From: MGBC163016 sp964631345
Lineage (GTDB): Bacteria > Actinomycetota > Coriobacteriia > Coriobacteriales > Eggerthellaceae
Reading direction: 5' to 3'
Length of the DNA stretch: 64,000 bases
NCBI GenBank assembly: GCA_964631345.1
Contig: CAZVWE010000002.1
Location: 1-64,000, forward strand
In this document: positions 8,062 to 16,346 of the stretch, piece by piece
Layout of the letters: each line of letters starts with the position of its first letter
Position numbering within the stretch: position 1 is the stretch's first letter
Made by a program: the position numbers and the translations under genes
The notes under the pieces: generated by a model
Seen by the model: only the letters and a program-made list of their open reading frames with translations
The model's database searches: none
What the model was told of the DNA's origin: nothing

Positions 8062-10095
8062 TTGCAAATACTCACCAGTAAAAAAGGTGGATTATTTAGC
8101 TTAAAGCGCGCAGGGGCAGCTGTAATATCTGCGGCTATTGCAGTGATGCTTTGTATTAGTACTTGCATGTTATATGCACCTAGCAAAGCGTTTGCAATTG
8201 GGGAATTTCCATCTGATGGAATCAAGATCGAATCTCTATCAGCTCAAGCGACAATGCAGACAGATGGAACTCTACGCGTTGTTGAGCAACGCATATTTGA
8301 TTTTGAGAATCCTAAAGAGAACATAGTTTGGGAATTTGGAGAGCTTGAAGAGCTGTCCAGCATCAAAATCAATTCTGTTCGTGTTGCTCCAGTTGATTCC
8401 GATGGCGTTGCCATTAAAGATTGGGAGTCACTTACGTCAACTAACTTCAGATCAGATTGGCGAGAAGAGGCAACGCTTGAAAAAGCGATAGAAGTGCCGG
8501 TAAGACCAACTTATGCTTTAGATCAAATACAGGAGGCTCTTTACATATTTTTAGAGCCTACAGAAGGCATGTATGCGATTGAATGTGATTTTGCCATCGT
8601 GAATGCGATACGTGCATATGATGATGTGGCTGAACTTTTTTGGGACTTCGTGCCAATTATGGATTACGACGTGTCTAGCGTTGAAGTTGCAATTCAGCTT
8701 CCAGTTCCTAATGGTGTAGATGTCGTACAGGGTGACAACGTGATGGCGTGGGGTCATGGCCCTGAGGGCGAAGTTGATATTGCCACAAATGGCGTGATTT
8801 CATATTTTACGAATTTTGTGAAACCTGATCAGTCTGTACAGGCACACATTGTGTTTCCTGTTGAATGGCTTGGGAATATGGATACAGAACTCGCAAGTGC
8901 ATTTTCTGGAGTGAGATTTGATAATGCTGTATCTGATGAAGAGTGGTGGAGTGACGTTGACTCCAGTTCTAGCATTAACAATTTAACGCTCAGGCTCATT
9001 GTTTTAGTTATTTGTTTTCTGTTGATGGCTGCATCGATGGCACTTTATTTTATTTATGGCCGTGAATTGAAACCGGATTTACACTGTCCTGACAACTACG
9101 GTGACGTCGATCATTTGGACGGTTCTGGTCATTCGGATAACGCCGATCTCTCAGGTGGATTTGACCTCTTAGACGGCACAGATCTTTCGAGCGGCTCTAA
9201 TCCTTCTGACTGCTCTTATTGTCTTGGCAATTCTGGTCGTTCTGCTCAGTGTGGTGTTATGGATTACACGCCATATGTGATAGGTCGTCTTTTGCGTAAA
9301 AACTATCCATCAACTGATGACTTTGTAGCATCATTGTTATCGCTTATTGATCGTGGTGCGATCGCTGTGGATCAATCGCAAGAGTCATTGCGTTTTAAAA
9401 TTAAGGCAAATGCTAAGCAGGCCAATTGTACGAAGGCTGATTATAAAGTTCTAGAGTTTTTATTTGATAAGTGTGGTAGCGGCTATCAATCGACCACATT
9501 AGATGACATTGAGTGTTTTATCAAAAAGAACCCTCAAGAATTTTTAGAAGCCATGCGAGCATTTAATAAAGAAGTTGATAATGAAGTGGCAGATATAGGA
9601 CTATTTGACGGTCGTAGTAAGAAACTTCGAAAATGGATGTATATAGTTGCGGGTGTAGCTTTGTTTGCGTCTTTTGGTGCTTTGTCGGTGGGCAATTATT
9701 TCTCTATGACTGTTTTGCTGGTGACAGCCGTGACTGTTGGTCTTCTTGCATATCATATGTTTAGGCGAACTCGTCTCGGATCATCGTTAGAAGCGCAGGC
9801 TATGCAGCTCAAAAAGTATGTAATGGATGAAAAATCAATTACTTCTTCTGATCTGGATAACTTGAGTGCATATCTATTCGTGTTAGGGATAGCCGAGGAT
9901 GCATACTCATTATGCAATCATCCAAGTGATTATGCATATACTTGGTTTTCAAAAACTTGGTTTTCAAAATATTCTTCTGTGTTATCGAAAAATTCTTTAA
10001 AGATAGATTCTTCCGGGAAGTGTTTGGCCAAGTATGTCGCTGGACTACTGCAGAATAGTATTTTACGAGCTGAGGGTTGGAACCTGAAGGCTTAG
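8062..10095 (+). CDS. DUF2207-type membrane protein, secreted N-terminal domain
   Basis: A 677-aa protein with an N-terminal signal segment (residues about 15-45, ending PSKAFA), then an extracellular domain opening with IKIESLSAQATMQTDGTLRV. This matches DUF2207 proteins, whose role is unknown. A helix at about 310-335 (LTLRLIVLVICFLLMAASMA) is followed by a low-complexity Asp/Ser/Gly linker (about 348-395), a cytoplasmic domain, and two further helices near 525-570. The start is TTG at 8062 with a weak ribosome site. A TATAAT at 8021-8026 in the 47-base gap after ecfS may give it its own promoter. Function is not assigned. Confidence 0.8.
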   Translation: MQILTSKKGGLFSLKRAGAAVISAAIAVMLCISTCMLYAPSKAFAIGEFPSDGIKIESLSAQATMQTDGTLRVVEQRIFDFENPKENIVWEFGELEELSSIKINSVRVAPVDSDGVAIKDWESLTSTNFRSDWREEATLEKAIEVPVRPTYALDQIQEALYIFLEPTEGMYAIECDFAIVNAIRAYDDVAELFWDFVPIMDYDVSSVEVAIQLPVPNGVDVVQGDNVMAWGHGPEGEVDIATNGVISYFTNFVKPDQSVQAHIVFPVEWLGNMDTELASAFSGVRFDNAVSDEEWWSDVDSSSSINNLTLRLIVLVICFLLMAASMALYFIYGRELKPDLHCPDNYGDVDHLDGSGHSDNADLSGGFDLLDGTDLSSGSNPSDCSYCLGNSGRSAQCGVMDYTPYVIGRLLRKNYPSTDDFVASLLSLIDRGAIAVDQSQESLRFKIKANAKQANCTKADYKVLEFLFDKCGSGYQSTTLDDIECFIKKNPQEFLEAMRAFNKEVDNEVADIGLFDGRSKKLRKWMYIVAGVALFASFGALSVGNYFSMTVLLVTAVTVGLLAYHMFRRTRLGSSLEAQAMQLKKYVMDEKSITSSDLDNLSAYLFVLGIAEDAYSLCNHPSDYAYTWFSKTWFSKYSSVLSKNSLKIDSSGKCLAKYVAGLLQNSILRAEGWNLKA

Positions 10096-10108
10096 GATTA
10101 GATTAGAT

Positions 10109-11038
10109 ATGTCAAAGAAGCGCCCTGTTTTTGTGTATAAATTGATGATTGTTGCTGCGACCCTGATATGGGGTGCATCTTTTGTTGTTATGAAAGATGC
10201 TGTTGGTGTAATGGAGCCTTCTTGGCTGATTGGGATACGTTTTCTTTTAACAGCTGCAATACTATCGGTTGTCTTTTTTAAGCGAATGCGTATGTCCCTT
10301 GATAGAGTTGCGCTTATTGGTGGCGCGGTTTTGGGGGTGCTAATCTTTGCGGCATATTGGTTTCAGACCGTAGGTCTTGTCTATACAACGCCTGGAAAAA
10401 ATGCGTTTCTGACAGCGATATATTGCGTACTTGTCCCGTTTGTGTATTGGATTGTGGCAAAACGTAAACCAAGCATTTACAACGTATGCGCGGCCGTGAT
10501 TTGCATTACTGGAGTGGGGTTTGTGTCCCTTGCAAATGATGCGTTTTCAATGGGATTTGGCGATGCAATGACGCTTGTTGGAGGATGTGCTTTCTCCATA
10601 CATATAGTTGCAACAGCCCACTTCTCTAAGTCATCAGATGTGCTCGTATTAACGGTATTGCAATTTTGGTCAAGCGGGATTCTTGGAATCATAGTTGGTG
10701 CTTTTACAGAACCTTTCCCAAATATTGCAGCTATTGATGGCGACTTTTTATTCAATATGTTCTACCTGATAGTTTTTGCATCGTGTGTTGCTATGGGATT
10801 TCAAAATGCTGCTGTTGCTAGAGTTGCTCCTTCTCAAGCTGCGATTTTGTTATCGCTTGAGTCTGTCTTTGGAGTGATATTTAGTGTGGTTTTTTATGGC
10901 GAAGAGCTGACGGTTTCACTAATAATTGGGTTTGTGCTTATTTTTGTCTCGATTATTTTGAGCGAAGCATTCCCGATAAAGCGTCCTCCTAAATCTGTAG
11001 ACAAGGCGATATCTGAAGATACTGCAGCTATGGAATAA
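10109..11038 (+). CDS. EamA/DMT-family exporter
   Basis: Ten-helix drug/metabolite transporter of 309 aa with two homologous halves. The first half begins KLMIVAATLIWGASFVVMKD, the hallmark of EamA domains, and the second begins near FGDAMTLVGGCAFSIHIVATA. The tail ends in a short cytoplasmic segment (PIKRPPKSVDKAISEDTAAME). Members export amino acids or other metabolites, but the substrate cannot be read from sequence. It starts at ATG 10109, 13 bases after the DUF2207 gene, and may be in the same transcript. Confidence 0.9.
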   Translation: MSKKRPVFVYKLMIVAATLIWGASFVVMKDAVGVMEPSWLIGIRFLLTAAILSVVFFKRMRMSLDRVALIGGAVLGVLIFAAYWFQTVGLVYTTPGKNAFLTAIYCVLVPFVYWIVAKRKPSIYNVCAAVICITGVGFVSLANDAFSMGFGDAMTLVGGCAFSIHIVATAHFSKSSDVLVLTVLQFWSSGILGIIVGAFTEPFPNIAAIDGDFLFNMFYLIVFASCVAMGFQNAAVARVAPSQAAILLSLESVFGVIFSVVFYGEELTVSLIIGFVLIFVSIILSEAFPIKRPPKSVDKAISEDTAAME

Positions 11039-11052
11039 AATATATTGATGCG

Positions 11053-11112
11053 TCTTGTATTGGTGTGTTTTGTATTGATGTGTTTTGTATTGATGTGTTT
11101 TGTATTGGTGTG
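11053..11112 (+). repeat. four tandem 15-bp repeats
   Basis: The unit TTTTGTATTGATGTG occurs in two exact copies (11068-11082, 11083-11097), with near-identical copies on either side (11053-11067 and 11098-11112 carry GGTG instead of GATG). A degenerate partial unit precedes them. They lie immediately after the EamA stop codon. A minus-strand open frame here (KTHQY repeats) is an artefact of the 15-bp period. Confidence 0.9.
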
Positions 11113-11223
11113 TTTTGCAAGCTATCCATTGATGGATTATCTGCATTAATGGGTTATTTGGATATTTGAGATATGTGTTGAGATATTTGAGATTTGCGTG
11201 CGATGATTTTTGGGAGGAAAGTA

Positions 11224-11769
11224 ATGGATGTGAACTTACATGAAGACAGCGCCGCTAAAAGAAATATCGTACTAATTGGAATGCCGGGAGTTGGCAAGTC
11301 GACGATCGGTGTTGTTTTGGCAAAAATGTTTGGATACGATTTTGTAGATGCTGATCTTATAATTCAGCAGCAATGTGACAAGACTTTACAGCGGTTAATT
11401 GATTCTTTAGGTCCTTCTGGATTTATCGCTGTCGAAAATGAAGTTTTAAGCGGCATGGATTTCTCAAATACAGTAATTTCCACTGGTGGATCTGCTATAT
11501 ATTCAGAAGATGCCATGAAGCATCTTGCCGAGGAAGGCGATATTGTATATCTTCGCGCCAGTCGAGATGAACTCGCAGATAGGCTTTCAAGCTTTGATGA
11601 ACGCGGTGTTGTGGTGCGTAATAGCGATGAGATTGGACTTGATGTTCTTCTTGAGGAAAGAATTCCTCTTTATGAGAAGTATGCTCAGATTACAGTAGAT
11701 ATCGAAGGGCTTTCAATTACTGATGCTGCTCATAAAATTAAAGAAGCAGTTATAGCAAATACAAAATGA
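11224..11769 (+). CDS. shikimate kinase-like protein
   Basis: A 181-aa P-loop kinase. It has Walker A GMPGVGKSTIG, then FVDADLIIQQ (the DxD region of shikimate kinases), and STGGSAIY, which corresponds to the substrate-binding GGG loop of AroK but with GGS. A lid region DRLSSFDERGVVV follows. ATG at 11224 is chosen because GGGAGG lies six bases upstream; an earlier start at 11194 has none. No other aro gene is near, and the GGS change plus the unusual lid leave open a different small-molecule kinase role. Confidence 0.8.
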   Translation: MDVNLHEDSAAKRNIVLIGMPGVGKSTIGVVLAKMFGYDFVDADLIIQQQCDKTLQRLIDSLGPSGFIAVENEVLSGMDFSNTVISTGGSAIYSEDAMKHLAEEGDIVYLRASRDELADRLSSFDERGVVVRNSDEIGLDVLLEERIPLYEKYAQITVDIEGLSITDAAHKIKEAVIANTK

Positions 11770-11798
11770 TTTGTTGGATGATGTCTTAGGGTTACGCT

Positions 11799-11873
11799 CG
11801 GGTTGGTGTCTTGGGCGGTTTTGGTTGTCGTTTTGTGTTTGCCTTAGACTGGCTTTCGGGTTGGTGTCTTGGG
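11799..11873 (+). repeat. 17-bp direct repeat in a convergent gap
   Basis: CGGGTTGGTGTCTTGGG is present at 11799-11815 and again at 11857-11873, in the 111-base gap between the shikimate kinase-like gene and the convergent amidohydrolase gene. No terminator hairpin stands out. Confidence 0.7.
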
Positions 11874-11880
11874 TTTGCGC

Positions 11881-12666
11881 TTAGGCTGTTAAGAAGCGTT
11901 CTGCGTTGTCCCATAGCATCGCCTGTAGTTCGCTGTCTGAAAAGCCACACTCTTCAAAAAATGCAAGCTCTGCTTTTGGTTGCCACATCGGGAAATCGCT
12001 TCCAAACATCACACGCTCACAGCCAAATAATCTGCATAATTCAGCAGTTCTGCGATGTCCCAAAAACGACATTGCACTAGATACATCGACGTAGCAATTC
12101 TCATCTTGGAGGTACTCTAGGCCAAGGTCAAACACAGACCATCCACCAAAATGTGCAGCGTTTACAGTAAGGTTTGGAAATGTGTGAAGGATGTTTTTCA
12201 TGCGACGTGGATGTGAGTAGTCGTAACGATAATCTCCACAGTGCATAACTATTGGCAAGTTGCCTTCTGCAATTTCATAGATTTTCATAAGACGCGGGTC
12301 ATCCATATCAACTTTCTGAGTGTCAGGATGAAGTTTGATACCCTTAAGACCTTTTGATTTGGCGCGCTTTATCTCTGATTCTGGGTCGGGAAAATCCTGA
12401 TGAAGTGTCATGAATCCTACAAATTCGGGATGTGCTTCGCATTCGCGTGCAATAAAGTCATTGATGCTTTCAACTTGTTCTGGCTTTGTGGCAACCGAAT
12501 ATACGAAGTTGCGATCTATGGGGCTGTTCTCGCAAGCCTTTAAAAGGCCTGTTGCCGTTCCATCTGTTGCATCCATGTGGATTCCATAGAAGTTACCAAC
12601 GCTTTCAACTGCTTTATCTGCGATTTTTTGTGGATAAATATGACAATGACAATCGGTTACATGCAT
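11881..12666 (-). CDS. amidohydrolase-2 family metal-dependent hydrolase
   Basis: TIM-barrel metal hydrolase or decarboxylase of the ACMSD/amidohydrolase-2 type, 261 aa. Metal-ligand motifs are in order: HCHIYP at the N-terminus, KGIKLHPD mid-protein, VMHCGDYR, AAHFGGW and the C-terminal FGSDFPM aspartate. Members act on aromatic acids, hydroxybenzoates or resorcylates, but the substrate here is unknown. It starts divergently from the universal stress gene, so the gap 12667-12758 holds both promoters. Confidence 0.88.
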   Translation of the reverse strand: MHVTDCHCHIYPQKIADKAVESVGNFYGIHMDATDGTATGLLKACENSPIDRNFVYSVATKPEQVESINDFIARECEAHPEFVGFMTLHQDFPDPESEIKRAKSKGLKGIKLHPDTQKVDMDDPRLMKIYEIAEGNLPIVMHCGDYRYDYSHPRRMKNILHTFPNLTVNAAHFGGWSVFDLGLEYLQDENCYVDVSSAMSFLGHRRTAELCRLFGCERVMFGSDFPMWQPKAELAFFEECGFSDSELQAMLWDNAERFLTA

Positions 12667-12758
12667 GCGACAAACTCCTAATCTTCACTGGAATTATTCT
12701 AAGCTAAGCTATCCTCGACTTAGCCGTTATTGTGTGGATGGATGCGGAAGGGGTAGCA

Positions 12759-13238
12759 ATGCTTTATAAAAACATTATGGTTGCATATGACGGATCTGAG
12801 CCCTCACGCGAAGCGCTTATAGTCGCAAAAGATTTAGTTGGTGATGACCCAGAAGCTACTGTACATGTAGTTGGCGTGATACCAATTGGTGGAGGGATGG
12901 TTGATGCCGCATCGCCAATACAGCCTTTAACAGGCACGCCGCAGGTAATGGCCAATGCTGAGACTTTTGACATTATTTTGCAGAATGCAAAACATCAGAC
13001 GATGAAAAATATTTCCGAGGATTTGAAAGAGTCTTTTGGAGATCATAAATGCAATATTCAGATTGATACAGTTGCTGCTCCTAAAGTGTCGCATGGAATA
13101 TGTGATTATGCAGACGATCATGGAATCGACATGATAATAATGGGTAGGCGTGGTCTTGGTGGTCTTCGAGGCATGCTTGGTAGCGTTAGCTACTCGGTTT
13201 TGCATGAATGCGACATTCCAGTGATTACGGTTAAATAG
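12759..13238 (+). CDS. universal stress protein (UspA family)
   Basis: A 159-aa cytoplasmic Usp-fold protein. The N-terminus MLYKNIMVAYDGSEPSREAL and the ATP-binding signature IMGRRGLGGLRGMLGSVS (G-x2-G-x9-G-S type) are both present, so nucleotide binding is likely. ATG at 12759 is preferred to an upstream GTG at 12732 because GGAAGGGG is positioned before it. Its last codons lie within the first copy of a 39-bp tandem repeat. Confidence 0.92.
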   Translation: MLYKNIMVAYDGSEPSREALIVAKDLVGDDPEATVHVVGVIPIGGGMVDAASPIQPLTGTPQVMANAETFDIILQNAKHQTMKNISEDLKESFGDHKCNIQIDTVAAPKVSHGICDYADDHGIDMIIMGRRGLGGLRGMLGSVSYSVLHECDIPVITVK

Positions 13239-13348
13239 CGAATTGGATTGTTTGTTGTTGTGACTACCGCTAAATAGCGAGTTGGATTGCGTGTGGTTGT
13301 GACTATCACTAAATAGCGAGTTGGATTGCGTGTGGTTGTGACTGGTGG
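13232..13348 (+). repeat. three tandem 39-bp repeats overlapping a stop codon
   Basis: Three consecutive 39-bp units begin TAAATAGCGA(A/G)TTGGATTG at 13232, 13271 and 13310. Units 2 and 3 are almost identical; unit 1 is more diverged and contains the stop codon of the universal stress gene. There is no spacer between units, so this is not a CRISPR array. Confidence 0.92.
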
Positions 13349-13395
13349 GACACTGTGTAAGCATTAGCCGCTCGCCTATGTGATGCCTATGATTC

Positions 13396-13423
13396 TTGCA
13401 ATTCTTTTTGTTCGGTGTAATAT
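13396..13423 (+). promoter_or_regulatory. promoter of the initiator tRNA gene
   Basis: TTGCAA (13396-13401) and TAATAT (13418-13423) are spaced 16 bases apart and end 27 bases upstream of the tRNA 5' end. The arrangement fits a housekeeping promoter for a single tRNA transcript. Confidence 0.5.
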
Positions 13424-13450
13424 GGATATTCGCCTTTGAGGCAAACATAG

Positions 13451-13527
13451 TGCGGGGTGGAGCAGTCTGGTAGCTCGCCGGGCTCATAACCCGGAGGTCG
13501 TTGGTTCAAATCCAGCCCCCGCGACCA
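13451..13527 (+). tRNA. initiator tRNA-fMet(CAU), site of element insertion
   Basis: The acceptor stem lacks a Watson-Crick pair at position 1:72 (U:G). The anticodon stem CCGGG/CCCGG contains the run of G:C pairs that marks initiator tRNAs, with loop CTCATAA and anticodon CAT at 13485-13487. The CCA is encoded at 13525-13527. The 3' part from 13482 belongs to the direct repeat that is repeated at 29514, so an integrated element restores this half of the gene. Confidence 0.95.
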
Positions 13528-13532
13528 AAAAT
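13482..13532 (+). repeat. attL, left 51-bp direct repeat
   Basis: The 51 bases from GCTCATAACC to ACCAAAAAT are identical to 29514-29564. They cover the anticodon loop to the 3' end of tRNA-fMet plus five bases after CCA. This is the core duplicated by site-specific recombination. Confidence 0.93.
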
Positions 13533-13535
13533 TCG

Positions 13536-13573
13536 CAGGCCAGACAGCTAATTTGTCTGGCCTGTTTGCTTTG
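13536..13573. terminator. terminator shared by tRNA-fMet and integrase 3' end
   Basis: CAGGCCAGACA (13536-13546) pairs perfectly with TGTCTGGCCTG (13554-13564) over 11 bp with a 7-base loop, followed by TTTGCTTTG. It overlaps the last codons of the integrase gene. A related hairpin follows attR at 29569-29595. Confidence 0.8.
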
Positions 13574-14924
13574 TAAATGGTGGGTTTTGAGGGGTCGGTG
13601 CAGATGCGGTGCAGATGAGCGCATCTGCTTGTGGCGAGTTATCGCCAAGATCTTCGTCCTGGGTGTTCGCTGAGAACAGATCTCCGATGAGCTGTGCAGC
13701 CTTCCGATCATTCTCTGGTACGGCATGGGCGTACCAATTCAATGTGATGGAAGCATTCGCATGACCCAGGCGGGTTTGAACCGTCTTGATGTCTACTCCG
13801 TTAGCTAGAAGCTGCGTGGCTTGCGTATGGCGCAGCTCATGGAATCGCAGCGTTGGGAATCCAGCTTGCTTCCTGAAAGCGTTCCACCAGCCATAGAAGT
13901 TCGTGGGGTCGTATAGACCACCGATGTTGGAGCAGCAAACCGGAGTATCCTCCGTCTGCGCAAAGGCCTCGCCAAGCGTATCCAAGCATTCCGCCTGCAA
14001 CTGCTTCCAGACTCTCAGGTGCTCTTCCGTTATGCGATCGATCGCAATGGTGCGATACCCAGATTTCGTCTTGGGCTCCTTGAGTTTGAGCGCTGGCGTA
14101 TAGGCACGCTTCACGCTTGTCTCGCAGACATCCCCGAAGGTGATGTCCTTCCACATGAGCCCTAGGATCTCACCACGACGCATGCCCGTAGCGATGGCGA
14201 TGCGAACAGCCATGATGCTTGAGATGTTCACAAGCCCATTGACGTAGCTGCGTGTGGCGGTGTTGCCGCGCTTGTCTTGGCGATCTTCCTTCTGGTTGAA
14301 CTCTTCCAAGAGCTCGCGCTCGTATTCATCCACGAATGAGACCAGCTTTATCGCGTCCTCCACTTTGAGCGATTTCCTATTAGGATCGCTCTTTCGCGGT
14401 GCTTTGATCTTGTCGCATGGGTTTCGAAGGATGATGTCGTAGTCCACCGCCTTGGAGAAGACACGCTTCACGATGCCATGTAGCTCGTGCATGGTGGTGT
14501 TGCTCAGCTTGCGCTTCTCCTTGATCGTTGCGAAGGTCTTTTCAAGTACCGGCACGGTAATGCTTCGCAACGCCATATGACCGATTAGCGCTTCCACGTG
14601 CCTCAAACGTTGAGCATCGAGCTTGATCGTGGTCTCGCTCGCGGCTCCTGCGGTATAGCGGGATTGCGTCCAAAGCTTCGACATCTCACTGAACGTGATG
14701 TGGCTCTGGCTGAATTCCAGCCCTTCGTCGTATTGCCTTCGCAGCTCGTCGCGTACGCGTCGCGCATCGGCCTTAGAGCCATTCACGATTTTGGTTATGC
14801 GATTCGGTTTTCCCGTTAAGGGATTAACGCCAAAGCTCAAGCCAACGCGCCAGCGATTGCGGACGACATTTCCGCTCTTGTCCTTAACAGCACTAATGCT
14901 TCCGTCTCCTTTTGCCACTTTCAT
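13548..14924 (-). CDS. int: tyrosine recombinase / integrase of the element
   Basis: A 458-aa site-specific recombinase that integrates and excises the element at tRNA-fMet. Domains are an N-terminal AP2-like arm-binding segment, a SAM-like core-binding domain (residues about 60-160, ITFSEMSKLWTQ) and a C-terminal catalytic domain. The catalytic residues are visible: Arg in ATGMRRGEILGL, HELRHTQ (His and Arg), LGHANAS and the nucleophile Tyr in LNWYAHAV. The ATG at 14924 has AGGAGGTGA just upstream. Its stop is 16 bases inside attL, the usual int-next-to-att layout. The 3' end of the gene contains one of the putative arm-site repeats. Confidence 0.95.
   Translation of the reverse strand: MKVAKGDGSISAVKDKSGNVVRNRWRVGLSFGVNPLTGKPNRITKIVNGSKADARRVRDELRRQYDEGLEFSQSHITFSEMSKLWTQSRYTAGAASETTIKLDAQRLRHVEALIGHMALRSITVPVLEKTFATIKEKRKLSNTTMHELHGIVKRVFSKAVDYDIILRNPCDKIKAPRKSDPNRKSLKVEDAIKLVSFVDEYERELLEEFNQKEDRQDKRGNTATRSYVNGLVNISSIMAVRIAIATGMRRGEILGLMWKDITFGDVCETSVKRAYTPALKLKEPKTKSGYRTIAIDRITEEHLRVWKQLQAECLDTLGEAFAQTEDTPVCCSNIGGLYDPTNFYGWWNAFRKQAGFPTLRFHELRHTQATQLLANGVDIKTVQTRLGHANASITLNWYAHAVPENDRKAAQLIGDLFSANTQDEDLGDNSPQADALICTASAPTPQNPPFTKQTGQTN
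13596..13617 (+). repeat. putative integrase arm-type site, left end
   Basis: Two head-to-tail copies of an 11-bp unit (CGGTGCAGATG) lie within the integrase 3' coding region. The same tandem unit recurs near the right end of the element at 28521-28539 and 29389-29410. Confidence 0.6.
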
Positions 14925-14969
14925 TCACCTCCTAACCGGCGTTTCGCGCTTTGCCTATCTATCCAATAA

Positions 14970-14983
14970 CGCCCATATGGGCG
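14970..14983. promoter_or_regulatory. 14-bp perfect palindrome between int and CGNR genes
   Basis: CGCCCATATGGGCG is a perfect palindrome in the 67-base gap, upstream of the integrase ribosome site and just after the end of the CGNR-type gene. It could be an operator or part of a terminator; there is no T-run to settle it. Confidence 0.45.
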
Positions 14984-14991
14984 GAATCGGC

Positions 14992-15981
14992 CTACTTGTT
15001 CATCCGGGTCTCGCCTGGATGAACCTTGCGCCATTGCTTGCATGCCTCGGTGCAGTACTTACGCCGCTTGCCGCGTTCGTTGTTGGCGATGAAGGGCTTG
15101 CCGCACACCTCACATACGCCGAGCCTTCCTATGCGCATGGCGTCGAGTGCGCTCCACCAAAGGGAGCCGATGCCCGTCGCGATGGATCTGACCTCTTGGC
15201 CGTCTATGACGATGGTGCGAACGTCGCCCATGTGAAGCGTCATCAGGGTATCGCAGAGATTGACGAGCGCTCGCCTTATTCCCGCATCGGAATCTTCGTA
15301 GTAGCCCAGAGCGCAGATCAAGCGCAGATGGGTCGTCTTCTTCTCTGTTGAGGACTTAGGGTCACCCCCTTCGACTACAATGCACCACTCGCTCGACCAA
15401 TGATTCGCGATGCCCCGCGCCTCGGTGGCAAGGTCGTTCATCTGCAGCATTCGTATGAGGAAGCTGGTGTAGAGGCCTTTAGGAACATACGCATTGAAGC
15501 TGATGCCGATGATATCCGCATCCGGATCGAAAGCGCTTGTATAACCTCTTTCGTATTTGTAGAAGCTTTTCTCGGATTCGTTCTTTGTTGCGAGGTCTGT
15601 CACTTCTTCGACCATCTGCGCTCGCTCACGCAGGAACTCTTGAAGCTCTTCGGAGGGCGTTACTGTGCGTAGCCCGAACCTTTCGAGATCCTCATTCGAT
15701 AACGAAGCCTCTTCATCTTTTGCGGCCTCCCGTGCAAGGAGCGCGAGTTGCAGCATGTCGCGTGCGGCCATAGCTGATGTCAAATCGACATCAGCAGGGA
15801 GTGTCAAGTTGTCGCCCGCTGCAAACATGGCAGGGGCACTCTCAAGGAAGGTACGCATCTTCGCCTCGGTGTCGCTTGCGATGAAGCGCTCAACGTCCTG
15901 GTTGGTGGATCGCCAGGTCTTGTCGGTTACCGCATCAGCGAACCTATCTCGTTCCGGGAAAAAGTCAGACATTTTCTTCAC
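14992..15981 (-). CDS. CGNR zinc-finger protein of unknown function
   Basis: A 329-aa protein whose C-terminus carries CEVCGKPFIANNERGKRRK followed by YCTEACKQWRK, a treble-clef zinc finger of the CGNR type that usually binds DNA. The N-terminal 250 residues are not recognised; they include an acidic helix-rich stretch (EEASLSNEDLERFG) and a strand-rich part. Start is GTG at 15981 or ATG at 15972 (MSDFFPERD); neither has a strong ribosome site. It is transcribed with int and divergently from the excisionase-like gene, so it may regulate the element. Confidence 0.75.
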   Translation of the reverse strand: MKKMSDFFPERDRFADAVTDKTWRSTNQDVERFIASDTEAKMRTFLESAPAMFAAGDNLTLPADVDLTSAMAARDMLQLALLAREAAKDEEASLSNEDLERFGLRTVTPSEELQEFLRERAQMVEEVTDLATKNESEKSFYKYERGYTSAFDPDADIIGISFNAYVPKGLYTSFLIRMLQMNDLATEARGIANHWSSEWCIVVEGGDPKSSTEKKTTHLRLICALGYYEDSDAGIRRALVNLCDTLMTLHMGDVRTIVIDGQEVRSIATGIGSLWWSALDAMRIGRLGVCEVCGKPFIANNERGKRRKYCTEACKQWRKVHPGETRMNK

Positions 15982-16079
15982 TACCTATAAAAACCGTCTT
16001 TAACGTGTCATCAATTGAACCCATAATAGCCCCAGGCTAGCCAATCCGTCAAGTAGGACAATCGAGAGGAAGTGATGAA

Positions 16080-16346
16080 ATGTTCGAATCAAATGTGGGT
16101 GAACCTGACTGCAAGGTCATCTATCTGAGCGAAGACCGCCCACCCAGCAACGCGACAATGATGCTCTTCGAGGACTACCCTGACTTGCTGTCACCTGTTC
16201 ATCTCTCAGAGATCACGGGGCAATGCGAGGCGACCATCCGCTCGCTATGCAACAAGGGTAAGCTTCCGGCTGTGCGCATAGGTAAGCGCTGGTACGTTCC
16301 GAAGACCGCCATGGTCTCGTTCGTCGAGGGCAAATCCGATGCGTAG
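16080..16346 (+). CDS. excisionase-like helix-turn-helix protein
   Basis: An 88-aa protein with a winged MerR-like HTH of the excisionase family: LSPVHLSEITGQCEATIRSL is followed by NKGKLPAVRIGKRWYVPKTA. Such proteins bind near att sites and direct excision, or act as regulators. GAGGAAG precedes the ATG. Its last codons overlap the start of vapE by eight bases (ATGCGTAG), so the two are co-translated. Confidence 0.8.
   Translation: MFESNVGEPDCKVIYLSEDRPPSNATMMLFEDYPDLLSPVHLSEITGQCEATIRSLCNKGKLPAVRIGKRWYVPKTAMVSFVEGKSDA

Noticed and set aside
10919..11146. Minus-strand protein with KTHQY repeats
   Set aside because: The pentapeptide repeat is produced by the 15-bp tandem DNA repeat; it also overlaps the end of the EamA gene and has no ribosome site.
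13232..13348. Possible CRISPR array
   Set aside because: The units abut with no spacers.
12927..13487. Minus-strand open frame of 186 codons
   Set aside because: It lies opposite the universal stress gene, the 39-bp repeats and tRNA-fMet; its internal repeats come from the 39-bp unit.
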